From NCBI GenBank assembly GCA_032433765.1, contig JAVIAB010000156.1, forward strand, positions 84,551,015 through 84,615,014: DNA of 64,000 nt, written 5' to 3'. The notes beneath the pieces were generated by a model. The model had not been told where the DNA came from. It made no database searches and saw nothing but the letters and a program-made list of their open reading frames with translations. This document shows, piece by piece, positions 47,441 through 59,408 of the stretch. A program made the translations under genes and the position numbers. Source of the DNA: Megaustenia siamemsis. Taxonomy: Eukaryota; Mollusca; Gastropoda; Stylommatophora; Ariophantidae. Position 1 is the first letter of the stretch. Each line of letters starts with the position of its first letter.

Positions 47441-47804
47441 AACATGAGTATACAATCATCAAGTGTCAACAAGAAACACAAACAAATGTCTTTGCAGATA
47501 ACAAGCGTAGATTAATCAACCTTTTTTCCATTTCTGTCACTTATTGTTGTTATTTGTCATTCTTGTTTCATTATAAGATAATGGCATTACATTATCTCAT
47601 TACCTGTTTCTCCATTTTTTATAATCTGTATATTAGCGTAAAGATAATGGTCTCTGTTTTTACTGTGATGACATCAGCACACAACGTCGTTATGACAAGC
47701 GATCCCCCTCAATGGTTATTTCTCTCAACAAATCGACCACAAATAACCGCCCTTTCCTCTGTCTACTGTATTTAGCATCATGACATTCCTTATCTTCTCA
47801 TGTT
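47441..47804. other. Unassigned spacer
   Basis: A 123-codon frame (47404-47775) starts inside the array and shows no domain; I do not call it a gene. Confidence 0.5.
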
Positions 47805-47960
47805 GGACCACGGTAGCGCTGTGGTTAGTGGACTGGATACTAAGGAGAGCAGATCGAGAAGAGTTATAGGTTCACATTTTCATAAATGGACGTAGGATCT
47901 TTCTTAGAAAAATAAAGTGGCTTGGCGTGATACCGACCACGTCTTACAAACACAATATTC
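47805..47960 (+). mobile_element. SINE-like fragment with tRNA-like head
   Basis: CCACGGTAGCGCTGTGGTTA gives an A-box-like head (GGTAGCGCTGTGGTTAGTGG), a weak B box around AGTTATAGGTTCACAT, and the shared core gtgataccgaccacgtctta. Confidence 0.65.
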
Positions 47961-47999
47961 CGTTAGTCACTGAGAAGTAAATAAACGCTACGAAAACGC

Positions 48000-48165
48000 C
48001 AGATTAAGAGGAAGACCGAGAAAGAGATGGATAAAGGTAATACTAGAGTCACTGGGAGGAATAACATCAGAAGAGGCCTACAGAAGAGCAAAGAATCGCA
48101 GATTGTTTCTCCCCTCGACGCCAACGGCAGCAGAGGAAGGATAGAAGAAAGAAGAAGAAGACTGA
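48000..48165 (+). mobile_element. LINE family A 3' end
   Basis: Translation RGRPRKRWIKVILESLGGIT, SEEAYRRAKNRRLFLPSTPT and the end gatagaagaaagaagaagaa. The ctcccctcgacgc word matches the 3' ends at 3400 and 8450. Only about 165 bp. Confidence 0.8.
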
Positions 48166-48688
48166 GAAGTGAACCCCCGTCTCCCTATATTCCCCAGAGT
48201 GTGATGGGAACCTACCTTTCACTTTGACCACACCATCTTCTTAGTCTCTTATGAGTTAATTGCGGTGCGCTGTAGCTACACCTTACGGTCCAATGCATCC
48301 ATCTTCATCACATATTAGTTCTATGCTGGTTCTCATACAAAACGGCAGATCTCTGAGCTGAGATATGTCTAGAACACTGAGAGTTTGAAATATAAAAATA
48401 GCAGACATAAATAATTTGATAGGAAAACTAAACAGTTGTAGATGGCCTGCAATATGTATAATCCTGATACAGTAATAGAAGACGAATATGAGAGTTATCA
48501 GCCGCTTAGACATCGACGATTGAGATCAATACAGCTTCCAGCACAATAAGTTTCTCTGTCGCTGGTCAGAACGTTTGTTGCGTTAAAAAATGGGTAATAT
48601 TAGCGATTTTACGTGATTGTTTTTGGCAGACGGGAATTGTCACGTACGGGGCATACAGGCAGCTTTCCGGTTGTCTGGCTGGGATCAT
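48166..48688. other. Unassigned, no feature seen
   Basis: No repeats and no recognised exon. Confidence 0.5.
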
Positions 48689-49995
48689 AGACTACGTGTT
48701 GTCAATACATATACATAGACTACGTGTTGTTAATACATATACATAGACTACGTGTTGTTAATACATATACATAGACTACGTGTTGTTAATACATATACAT
48801 AGACTACGTGTTGTTAATACATATACATAGACTACGTGTTGTTAATACATATACATAGACTGCCTGCTGTTAATACATATACATAGACTGCCTGTTGTTA
48901 ATACATATACATAGACTACGTGTTGTCAATACATATACATAGACTGCGTGTTGTTAATACATATACATAGACTGCCTGTTGTTAATACATATACATAGAC
49001 TGCCTGTTGTTAATACATATACATAGACTACGTGTTGTCAATACATATACATAGACTGCGTGTTGTTAATACATATACATAGACTACCTGTTGTTAATAC
49101 ATATACATAGACTGCCTGTTGTTAATACAAATACATAGACTGCCTGTTGTTAATACATATACATAGACTGCCTGTTGTTAATACATATACATAGACTACG
49201 TGTTGTAAATACATATACATAGACTGCGTGTTGTTAATACATATACATAGACTGCGTGTTGTCAATACATATACATAGACTACGTGTTGTCAATACATAT
49301 ACATAGACTACGTGTTGTCAATACATATACATAGACTGCGTGTTGTCAATACATATACATAGACTACGTGTTGTTAATACATATACATAGACTACGTGTT
49401 GTCAATACATATACATAGACTGCCTGTTGTTAATACATATACATAGACTACGTGTTGTTAATACATATACATAGACTGCCTGTTGTTAATACATATACAT
49501 AGACTACGTGTTGTTAATACATATACATAGACTACGTGTTGTCAATACATATACATAGACTGCCTGTTGTTAATACATATACTTAGACTACGTGTTGTTA
49601 ATACATATACATAGATTGCCTGTTGTTAATACATATACATAGACTACGTGTTGTTAATACATATACATAGACTACGTGTTGTTAATACATATACATAGAC
49701 TACGTGTTGTTAATACATATACATAGATTGCCTGTTGTTAATACATATACATAGACTACGTGTTGTTAATACATATACATAGACTACGTGTTGTTAATAC
49801 ATATACATAGACTACGTGTTGTTAATACATATACATAGACTACGTGTTGTCAATACATATACATAGACTGCCTGTTGTTAATACATATAAATAGACTACG
49901 TGTTGTTAATACATATACATAGATTGCCTGTTGTTAATACATATACATAGACTGCGTATTGTCAATACATATACATAGACTGCGTGTTGTCAATG
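48689..49995. repeat. 28-bp tandem array, about 47 copies
   Basis: Unit tag tacatagactacgtgttgtt then aatacata. Variants gcctgttgtt, gcgtgttgtc and acgtgttgtc are interspersed, which suggests ongoing exchange. It differs from the 28-bp unit at 33044. Confidence 0.96.
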
Positions 49996-50195
49996 TATAT
50001 ACACTCAAAAACACACATATACCACACCATTATTATTATATACACACACACACTCATATCTATCAATATATGCTCAAAAACATAAACAATTATAAATAAA
50101 CACACACATAAACCACTCCAACGCATTTAGTATCATGACACACGCACCACACACAGTGCGATTGACTTGTGTGGTTGCGGTAGAATTGAAGGAGA
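49996..50195. other. CA/TA-rich low-complexity spacer
   Basis: Short acacacac and tatata runs and no gene. Confidence 0.6.
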
Positions 50196-50476
50196 TTGGT
50201 TGATTAGGGTTGGGGTTAGGGTTAGGGTTGGGGTTAGGGTTGGTGTTGGTGTTAGGGTTGGTGTTAGGGTTGGGGTTAGGGTTAGGGTTGGGGTTAGGGT
50301 TGGTGTTGGTGTTAGGGTTGGTGTTAGGGTTGGGGTTAGGGTTGGGTTAGGGTTGGTGTTGGGGTTAGGGTTGGTGTTAGGGTTAGGGTTGGTGTTAGGG
50401 TTATGGTTGGGGTTAGGGTTGTGGTTAGGGTTAGGTTTGGGGTTAGGGTTAGAGTTGGGGTTAGGGTTAGGTTGAA
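50196..50476. repeat. Interstitial telomere-like block (TTAGGG/TTGGGG/TTGGTG)
   Basis: About 46 hexamers of ggttag, ggttgg and ggttggtg forms on the plus strand. A longer pattern (ggggttagggttggtgttgg) recurs every ~75 bp. It carries many G-runs. Frames on both strands (RVGVRVGV, NPNPNPN) are artefacts. Confidence 0.9.
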
Positions 50477-50637
50477 GGTTGCCAAATGCGCATTTATAAT
50501 TTCTCATAGAAGAAACAGTAACAACTGAAGTTGGGCTTGTCACGAGCAAATCAAGCACACTAAACATGAGTTTGTCAAAAACGAAACAAGGACAAGTGGT
50601 CGACGTGTGAGGCGAAACGCGAATTCTTTATGAGGTG

Positions 50638-51112
50638 GAATTGTTAAGTAAAAATAAACGCTATAAGACGTGGGATTGTAAAGTAAAAATAAACGCTATA
50701 AGACGTGGGATTGTAAAGTAAAAATAAACGCTATAAGACGTGGGATTGTAAAGTAAAAATAAACGCTATAAGACGTGGGATTGTAAAGTAAAAATAAACG
50801 CTATAAGACGTGGGATTGTAAATTAAAAATAAACGCTATAAGACGTGGGATTGTAAAGTAAAAATAAACGCTATAAGACGTGGGATTGTAAAGTAAAAAT
50901 AAACGCTATAAGACGTGGGATTGTAAAGTAAAAATAAACGCTATAAGACGTGGGATTGTAAAGTAAAAATAAACGCTATAAGACGTGGGATTGTAAAGTA
51001 AAAATAAACGCTATAAGACGTGGGATTGTAAAGTAAAAATAAACGCTATAAGACGTGGGATTGTAAAGTAAAAATAAACGCTATAAGACGTGGGATTGTA
51101 AAGCGAAAAAAA
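50638..51112. repeat. 35-bp tandem array, near-perfect, about 13.5 copies
   Basis: Unit tag gtaaagtaaaaataaacgct then ataagacgtgggatt. Almost every copy is identical (one g-to-t change near 50822), the most homogeneous array in the window, so recent amplification is likely. Confidence 0.96.
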
Positions 51113-51417
51113 CAGACTCAATGTAGCGATGGTTATAAAAAAAAATACTGGAAAATATTGTCCAAAATTGTCATAATTTGATGCGGATTTGTAAAGATAA
51201 AACTAAACACACATACTGGACCATGTTTGTGTATTGGACCATGTTTGTGTAGGTAGAGACAAACATACAACTGAAGGCATGTTCGTTCTGCTGCTATATT
51301 TACCTTTACCCAACAAAATAAAACCGCGCATACAAACACGTGCACAAATACAGGTCCACACAATTTGGCTGAAATAGTAAAACGTTTGGCATGAAAACTG
51401 TTGATAGATTAAACCTG
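51113..51417. other. Unassigned spacer
   Basis: Contains a 21-bp direct duplication around ggaccatgtttgtgta (about 51217-51252) and nothing else recognised. Confidence 0.5.
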
Positions 51418-52108
51418 AATACTACTGACTCAACACACCTGTCCTGGTTCAACACACCTGTCCTGGTTCAACACACCTGTACTGACTCAACACAGCTGTC
51501 CTGGTTAAACACACCTGTACTGACTCAACACAGCTGTCCTGGTTCAACACACCTGTACTGACTCAACACAGCTGTCCTGGTTAAACACACCTGTACTGAC
51601 TCAACACAGCTGTCCTGGTTCAACACACCTGTACTGACTCAACACAGCTGTCCTGGTTCAACACACCTGTACTGACTCAACACAGCTGTCCTGGTTCAAC
51701 ACACCTGTACTGACTCAACACACCTGACCTGGTTCAACACACCTGTACTGACTCAACACAGCTGTCCTGGTTCAACACACCTGTACTGACTCAACACAGC
51801 TGTCCTGGTTCAACACACCTGTACTGACTCAACACACCTGACCTGGTTCAACACACCTGTACTGACTCAACACACCTGTCCTGGTTCAACACACCTGTAC
51901 TGACTCAACACACCTACATTGACTCAACACGCCAGTACTGACTCAACATACCTGACTCACTCAACACACCTGTACTAACTCAACACATCTGTAATGACTC
52001 AATACACCTGCACTGACTCAACACACCTGTAATAACTCAACACACCTTTAATGATTCAATACACCTGTACTTACTCAACACACCTGTACTAACTCAACAC
52101 ACCTGAGA
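51418..52108. repeat. 19/38-bp tandem array
   Basis: A 38-bp dimer of ctgtactgactcaacacag and ctgtcctggttcaacacac, about 13 dimers, decaying on the right to single 19-bp units (actaactcaacacacctgt). Confidence 0.94.
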
Positions 52109-52370
52109 CATTAACAAACATCTGATAATCGTAAACGTTCGAGCTATGAGCGTGTTTGATTATGACTTGTCTCTGGTGCTCATTGTTTACACCTGATAGG
52201 ATGTTTCAAAAAGAAACATGGAGGACTCAATATTGGGTGCTAAACTTACCGCAAAGGCAGACAGGCAATAGCCATTGGGCAGGACCAAACATTGGGTCTA
52301 GACTCGGCTAACTACGGCATTTATGGCAGCATCGGGGACATAACACAACAATAGATTCATTCAAGGAGAT
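52109..52370. other. Unassigned spacer
   Basis: No feature I can defend; a possible minus-strand donor word (GCGGTAAGT, near 52250) was noted and not accepted. Confidence 0.4.
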
Positions 52371-52630
52371 TTGATGGGACATTCGATGAAGAGAAGACAC
52401 AGAATTGAATTGAGAGCTGAGGAGATATTCATGAAGGACAAAGAAGACAGAGAGATGACCTGATTTAGAAAAATTATAAACACACAGAAAATAAAGGAAA
52501 TACTGGATATATTTGTGTCATGGCATAGAAAATTAATCAACAACAGAACTGAGACGTTGTACGATAGATAGATGATTGTGGAAGAACATGATCGCCTACG
52601 CCAATCGTTATGGCACATGGTGATGATTAG
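52371..52630 (+). mobile_element. LINE family B 3' end
   Basis: ggaaatactggatatatttg, gtcatggcatagaaaatt, atgatcgcctacgcc and the atggcacatggtgatgatta end match the family B copy at 61171-61596. The coding frame is broken. Confidence 0.8.
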
Positions 52631-53785
52631 AAACATTCACAAAAGGTTCATCCTCTCTTGGTGAAGTATTATTTAGACAGCTTCGTTTAGAGGTAAAAAG
52701 TATAGCTATAGGTAGATATTTCGGGTCTCTAAAGAGATCAGTTCTTATAGGGGAAATCAGGGCTAAGCAAATACAGATCTCATATGAGTTCTTAAAACAA
52801 GTTACGCACAGCAGCCATATAAAAGCGCGGCTTGTTTTATGTCTAGAAAGAAGTGTGGATTTAGCTATGGAACAAGGGAGTCTCATATAACATTGGCGGT
52901 TGCCTATATACATGTACCGAATTTCTACTAATGATATATTATGATGGACATTTAGTGAAGCAAAGCCAAATTCATGTGTAATTATTGACTTTTATATGCA
53001 ACAAAGTTATGTATCCACAATAATTATGAAGTTGAGCTGAAGAACTATGTGAATACACTTGTGTACGAGACCTAGACGACGTCTTGTGTCATGATGTGAA
53101 GTGTCGAACACAAGTGTTGTTCAGAATATTTGTATTTGCAGTTTCTATGTTGTGAAATAATCATTCTACATTGCACGCTGGCAAGTACCTACACGCTGGC
53201 AAGTACCTATTATCTGATACAGCAGAGCCTGGGTAAATCTTACCCCATTACCCCTGATCGTTCTCAACAGATTTGCATACATTTCCTCCACTCTCGTATC
53301 AACATCTCAGTCCACCTTCACTTCTGCTATTTTGGCGGGTTTTCACTTTCTCTTCTGACAGTTTGACTGAGCTTAATCAGATCTTTCCTGCCTCGGTGAT
53401 CGTCTGCTCTACCAAGATGCCTCTGCCAGGGCACCATGTCTGTTCCTCCTTGTCATTTATTGTTATCTCTGGCACATTTTGAAGGGATAGACACGAGAAG
53501 CTTGTGCACACTCTTCATTCTCTGTTCTGGCTTCCCGCTTATAGTAACAGATAGAGTTATTGGGATGGCATGGTACGATAAGCTTTGAGAACATCACTGA
53601 GCAAAAATAAACAAGAAGCAGTTTTTTAGAATAATGAGGAATCAAAGATTATACTGGCTATAGAAACAGTCTCAGAGAATATAGTCAACAAGTTTTGTGT
53701 TGGAACCCACACGGTAATAGGTGACGTGAAAAAAAAGAGAGCAAAGAGTTTTGTTTTTTTTTTTTAAAAAAAAGAGGCTATAGTA
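52631..53785. other. Unassigned, no feature seen
   Basis: About 1.1 kb without a recognisable exon. Contains a direct duplication acgctggcaagtacctac (about 53175-53208) and a T/A homopolymer patch at 53752-53773. Confidence 0.5.
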
Positions 53786-53789
53786 GAAA

Positions 53790-53940
53790 TGTCCAAATTA
53801 TCCCAAATAATCCACGAAATTATCCAAATAATCCACGAAAGTATCCAAATAATCCACGAAAGTATCCAAATAATCCACGAAATTATCCAAATAATCCACG
53901 AAATTATCCAAATAATCCACGAAATTATCCAAATATTCAC
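53790..53940. repeat. 21-bp tandem array, seven copies
   Basis: Unit aatccacgaaattatccaaat with an agt/att variant. Encodes IQIIHEI in series; an artefact. Confidence 0.94.
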
Positions 53941-54014
53941 TGACTCCTGGAACAGTATCGTGAGAATGATTTATTGTTATGTTATTGTCAGCTTTAGAGT
54001 TGCTGCAGTTTGTG

Positions 54015-54493
54015 TTTGGGTAGTTGGTGTTTTAACATTTTAAATACTTTAGTTGGTGTTTTAACATTTTAAATACTTTAGTTGGTGTTTTAACATTTTA
54101 AATACTTTAGTTGGTGTTTTAACATTTTAAATACTTTAGTTGGTGTTTTAACATTTTAAATACTTTAGTTGGTGTTTTAACATTTTAAATACTTTAGTTG
54201 GTGTTTTAACATTTTAAATACTTTAGTTGGTGTTTTAACATTTTAAATACTTTAGTTGGTGTTTTAACATTTTAAATACTTTAGTTGGTGTTTTAACATT
54301 TTAAATACTTTAGTTGGTGTTTTAACATGTTAAATACTTTAGTTGGTGTTTTAACATTTTAAATACTTTAGTTGGTGTTTTAACATTTTAAATACTTTAG
54401 TTGGTGTTTTAACATTTTAAATACTTTAGTTGGTGTTTTAACATTTTAAATACTTTAGTTGGTGTTTTAACATTTTAAATACTTTAGTTGGTG
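54015..54493. repeat. 29-bp tandem array, near-perfect, about 16 copies
   Basis: Unit tag tttagttggtgttttaacat then tttaaatac. Essentially one substitution (acatgttaa at about 54327). Confidence 0.96.
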
Positions 54494-54509
54494 TCTTGAA
54501 GTGTCTGCT

Positions 54510-55010
<501 letters not shown>

Positions 55011-55310
55011 CAAGGTAGAATGCAGACTATAACAACTACAACAATTTGGGTTTAATTGCAACAAAAACACAACAACTTTCATCCAGTGGTGTTAGCGGAG
55101 AAGTCGACGGAGATGGATAGCAAAAGCAACTGGTGGAGACCAACAGAAACAGAAATTAGTAGTGTAGACCAGATCTGGGGCACTCAGTGAAAGTTGGCCA
55201 CAGACTGTATGAAGGGGATACTCTGTATAACTGTATATAAACCACACAGGCTATCCTGTCGGTCAGTGCCGGCTGAAGGTGGCAAGAAATGTTATTTTTA
55301 ATATCTCAAA
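55011..55310. other. Unassigned spacer
   Basis: No element or exon recognised. Confidence 0.45.
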
Positions 55311-55317
55311 AGTTGGG

Positions 55318-55490
55318 AGGGGGGGGGGGGGGGTAAGACGTGGGCCTCGGGACAAGAAAGTCGAGGGTTCAGTGCCACCAGGGGCGGTGGGAATTCTTCA
55401 CTTCCATTCCAAGGTTTCTTTGTGGCTTTACCCGCCCCGGGTATCTGGCTTTGTGAGATCCGATGTCTAGCCCTCGGGGACAGCTGCAAA
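55318..55490 (+). mobile_element. Probable tRNA-derived SINE
   Basis: Starts at a G-run (55319-55332), then acgtgggcctcgggacaag and a B-box-like GAGGGTTCAGTGCCACC, and a body with tttacccgccccgggtatc and gtgagatccgatgtctagcc. No open frame. The last words resemble the monomer at 45222-46378. Confidence 0.6.
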
Positions 55491-56335
55491 AACATGTGAT
55501 CTAGTGTGCGCTCTGCGCATGTTAAAACTCTTGGCTGGTTGGAACTCTACCAGAGTAGACTATGAGCTGCCCAGAGACAACTGGTAAGAAGATTTGTAAG
55601 CAGAAAATATTGACAAATCTCGGGATGATAAATAGTAAGAGTAATTCTGAAGTCGCAGTATATCTGCCTGCATGGCGGGGGACACATGAGCACGTGGCTG
55701 CAGGTGTGGAAAATTGAGAATATCTATATTCACATAAAAATTGACCTCACTAGAGAAACTGGCGTAAGGAAACAAACAAATATCTCAATTACATCAGATG
55801 TGAATTAAAGTATTCAAGATGATGTCCATGTGTTAGAAAAACACACAATTTCAGCGAAATTATAAGATATGATAACTTGAATAGAGAATAATAATATTAC
55901 GGAATCTGAACTCCATTCACCTTGATCGTCTTTCCCCTTACTGGGGTCATGTTTAATTATGTTATGAGTGCATCAAATCCCCCGAAAAGCAAACATAATT
56001 GACATCACCCAAACACGCATCCACTGACGTGAGTTTTCCACTCCTCTAGACCATTGAACCTCAATCTCCACGGATGGATTTATTGAGACCAGGTTATGCT
56101 CGTATTTTCTTCATAGGAAATCCGCTTCGATTTTCCTGAAACATAATTTTTTCTTGGAAACACAAGCAACACTTTAATTGCGTAAGAGGACGCAAACATG
56201 AGATTGATAATTACACCCAAAAAATATCCAAATACAACGATGTGATTTGGAAGTTGAATTATCCAAAACTGAACTGATAAATTTGGGAGGAAAAAATATC
56301 CAAAATGGAAATTATAATTTTTTTGTTTTCTGAGA
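55491..56335. other. Unassigned, no feature seen
   Basis: Non-repetitive AT-rich sequence; no exon or element recognised. Confidence 0.5.
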
Positions 56336-56478
56336 ATTATCCAGAGCTGGTATATTTTGTAGAAAAAGTTATCCAGAGCTGGTATGTTTTGTAAAAAAAA
56401 GTTATCCAGAGCTGGTATGTTTTGTAAAAAAAAGTTATCCAGAGCTGGTATGTTTTGTAAAAAAAAGTTATCCAGAAT
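56336..56478. repeat. ~35-bp tandem array, four copies
   Basis: Unit tag gttatccagagctggtatgt then tttgtaaaaaaaa. Similar single words (atccaaaac, aaatatcc) occur just upstream. Confidence 0.92.
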
Positions 56479-56684
56479 GAGATTTTTTAAAAATATTTAG
56501 GTAAGGTTCTAGGGATGTATGTGAAGTCAGTAATTTCAGTGGTAATTTATGCTTTTGACTTAGGCCAACGGTATTCTGTGGGATGTGCATGGGTAGTTTG
56601 CAAATTCATGTTGAATTTACTTGCCCCAAATGTAACTCCCTGGTTGTGCACGCTATTCGGTAACCTACATTATTTGTCATTGGA

Positions 56685-57510
56685 CTTTCGGTCATTATGG
56701 CGGATAGGCGGCAGGAACCTTTGATCCTTAGTCTGAAAAGTATTCCTTGTTACAATTTCATTATTTTTCACGTCCGGCTTGCTGACAGAGCTACTGAGTT
56801 TAGCACTCTGTGCACACCGTGAGCTGTTTTTTTCATCCGGATTGTGTTTCGATATTCCGATTGGTTATGGTTATGATTATGGTTATGGAAGGCACCGGTA
56901 TTACTGCAAACGAATTAAAATTCACAATTGCTCAACCGCCCGTGCCATTGGAATCATCCGAATTATTATTTCTACTCCCAAACAAAGAAAGGTAACTGTA
57001 ATCCCCATCATAAAAGTTTCAGCACACGCCAAAAGACATAAGGCGAACCCGCACAAAAAGTGAACACAGCCATCTGTTCTCCGCCATACGATATCATCAT
57101 TCGTCGTAAACAATCGGAATATCGAAACATGATTAAAACAGATGAAACGCTCAGCTCACAGAGTGCACAGAGCACTTAACTCAGTAGCTCCTGCAAGGAG
57201 CCGGACTTGGAATATGAGGAAACTGCACCAAGGAACACTTTTCAGACTTAGTCCTTAATGGCTCCTGCCGCCAATATTCCGATTGTTTACGATGAATGAT
57301 GATATCGTATAATGAAGGACAGTTCAGCTGCGTTCACTTTCGGTGCCGCTTGGCCTTATGGTTTTTCGTGTGTGCTGTAGCTGCTATGATGAGGACTGCG
57401 GCTGTATTTCTTTGTTTAGATCCTTCAACTGGCACTGGCAGTTGAGCAATTATGGATTTTAAATCGTTTGTAGTGATACCGGTGGCTTCTATTAACCATA
57501 AACATTTGTC
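56685..57510. repeat. Complex inverted duplication (fold-back)
   Basis: Segment 56685-56870 (tagtctgaaaagtattcctt, gagctactgagtt, tgtttcgatattccgatt) recurs inverted at about 57105-57290. Segment 56870-57100 (caccggtattactgcaaacg, acgatatcatcattcgtcg) recurs inverted at about 57285-57505. The arms pair over several hundred bases with mismatches. A third partial copy of the second segment is at 6955-7005. It may be a fold-back or MITE-like element, or two units of a satellite inverted relative to each other. Confidence 0.75.
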
Positions 57511-57571
57511 ATTGGACACAAACTAAGGCCCACCCATTAGATGTTCGAATTTCAACAATAGTTAGTACATC

Positions 57572-57865
57572 GTGGTACATCAATACACGTGGTACATCAA
57601 TACATCGTGGTACATCAATACACGTGGTACATCAATACACGTGGTATATCAATACACGTGGTACATCAATACACGTGGTACATCAATACATCGTGGTACA
57701 TCAATACACGTGGTACATCAATACACGTGGTATATCAATACACGTGGTACATCAATACACGTGGTACATCAATACACGTGGTATATCAATACACGTGGTA
57801 TATCAATACACGTGGTATATCAATACACGTGGTACACCAATACACGTGGTATATCAATACAGGTT
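57572..57865. repeat. 17-bp tandem array, about 17 copies
   Basis: Unit ggtacatcaatacacgt with tatatc and atacatcgt variants. Three open frames overlap and are artefacts. Confidence 0.95.
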
Positions 57866-57954
57866 TAGACCTACTTGTACACATTTTTACATCCACAGTT
57901 TGGAACTAGTTTGGGATTTCAAATATTCAACACTTTATGTACAAGCATGTACCT

Positions 57955-58050
57955 ACACATTCAACTCGTACATCTAGTTGTACACACACATTCAACTCGT
58001 ACATCTAGTTGTACATACACATTCAACTCGTACATCTAGTTGTATACACA
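57955..58050. repeat. 31-bp tandem array, three copies
   Basis: cattcaactcgtacatctag then ttgtacacaca, three times. Confidence 0.92.
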
Positions 58051-58081
58051 CATTCAACTCTTCCCAATAAATATATATATC

Positions 58082-58112
58082 GGGTTCGCCAGAGGTGGTA
58101 GCTGGCGAACCC
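58082..58112. other. Perfect 11-bp hairpin
   Basis: GGGTTCGCCAG, nine-base loop, CTGGCGAACCC. It follows an atatatat run. It could be a cruciform former, or the end of a small element; it is not followed by a T-run. Confidence 0.8.
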
Positions 58113-58255
58113 ACTAGAGACAAAGAACTGAATTTGCGTGTTGATCCGTTTGTCACTGGCATGCTTGTGCACAGTGGTTCCTCGACGCACAGGCGGATCA
58201 CTCCGTCAACGGAGGTGCTCACAATTTTCCGCTGATGAGTAATAGACGTTTGAAG

Positions 58256-58337
58256 CCAGGCTTAGCGGCCGAGACCAGGGGCCGAGACCAGGGGCCAAGA
58301 CCAGGGGCCGAGACCAGGGGCCAAGACCAGGGGTAGA
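58256..58337. repeat. 15-bp tandem repeat (gaccaggggccgag)
   Basis: Five copies of gaccaggggccgag or gaccaggggccaag. Confidence 0.9.
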
Positions 58338-58344
58338 TGTCGCA

Positions 58345-58452
58345 GAGAGAAAGCACAAATAAAAATGGGTGCAGCCGGGATGGGATTTGAACTCACAACC
58401 TCTCTGTCACGAGACCGGCGTCTTGCCTCAGACCAACCAGGTCTCCCTAGGA
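58345..58452 (-). mobile_element. tRNA-derived SINE head
   Basis: Minus strand AGACCTGGTTGGTCTGAGGC (A-box-like), then GAGGTTGTGAGTTCAAATCC (B box GAGTTCAAATCC). It resembles a tRNA-Ser/Leu-like 5' region without clear acceptor pairing, so SINE rather than a working tRNA. Confidence 0.65.
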
Positions 58453-58454
58453 GT

Positions 58455-58785
58455 AACATCATTTACGGTCTTTTACTCCTCTATTGGTTTCTCCTGCTCT
58501 TATGTTTCCTAGTATTTCTAATATTCCAACAATCCACCATTTGTTCTTGTATTGCCCTCTACTGCTGTTATGTTTCCTAGTGTTTGCTAATTGTCCATCA
58601 ATCCATCTTTCTTGTGACCGGCTCTTGGGCGTGGTGTTCTCGTAATGTTTATTGAAGGCACATTGTGTTGTATTTTGATCTTTCTGCTCTATCACGTTGC
58701 CAAACTATTGTATCTGTTGTTTCTCTATGTACTCTCCGGTGGGAATTGCTCCTAGCTTTATCCTCAATTCTTCATTTCTGATCTT
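58455..58785 (-). mobile_element. LINE family A 3' end with partial duplication
   Basis: tttacggtcttttactcct, gctcttatgtttcctag, ttcttgtgaccggctcttggg and cctagctttatcctcaattc match the minus copy at 8405. The tatgtttcctagt segment is duplicated (58501 and 58570). It is joined to LINE D at about 58795. Confidence 0.8.
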
Positions 58786-58795
58786 CTGATCTATG

Positions 58796-59040
58796 GGCGG
58801 AAGTTGGATCCATACAAGAGCTTTCATCAAAGTAATGAGAACAAGCATCATTACACATCGAACAAGTCCAGAAGTGCTCAGATCTTTTCCGAAGAATATC
58901 CCTCAACGTGTAGCGACTAACGTCATCGGTGTTGTGTTGGTTGATAAGTCTTGTTTGTATACTAATAGCGTTCTCGCTGGCATCTCCCACCTTAACATGG
59001 CGTTCTTGCAGTCTGTTCACGTTTGCTGATTCAGGGTCGT
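58796..59040 (-). mobile_element. LINE family D 3' end
   Basis: The minus-strand frame 58772-59020 contains LINQHNTDDVSRYTLRDILR and SEHFWTCSMCND, matching the C-terminus of the RNase H LINE at 9973-11094 (LINQHRTG, SEHLWTCSECND). Confidence 0.82.
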
Positions 59041-59332
59041 TCTTTAGTTGTTTTTTTTTTGTCCAGCGTGTAATAAGTTGGATGTTATTTATCTCTCTTG
59101 TTTATATTTGACTTTACATTTAGAGTCATCACATCCCAGCATATTTATAGTCAACAACGTTAATCATCACAGACTATTCAGTCATAATACATAATCATGT
59201 TTATTAATCTTTAACTTGGCACGTGATACATAATAGTGGATGCACTTCTCTTTAAAATTACTGTTCTTAATAATTCTGGACATTCAGAGGTTATCACCGA
59301 ATATTTATTGAAATGTCCACAAGTGCATATTG

Positions 59333-59335
<3 letters not shown>

Positions 59336-59405
<70 letters not shown>
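59336..59405. repeat. (TA)n microsatellite
   Basis: About 35 TA units. Confidence 0.98.

Positions 59406-59408
<3 letters not shown>

Noticed and set aside
47404..47775. 123-codon open frame as a gene
   Set aside because: It starts within the 40-bp array and shows no domain, splice or codon-use evidence.
50133..50567. Pro/Asn repeat protein (NPNPNP)
   Set aside because: Complement of the telomere-like GGTTAG/GGTTGG block; no coding evidence.
52245..52300. Possible minus-strand micro-exon ending at GCGGTAAGT
   Set aside because: A donor-like word exists, but the acceptor is weak, the open stretch is only about 48 bp and no protein similarity is apparent.
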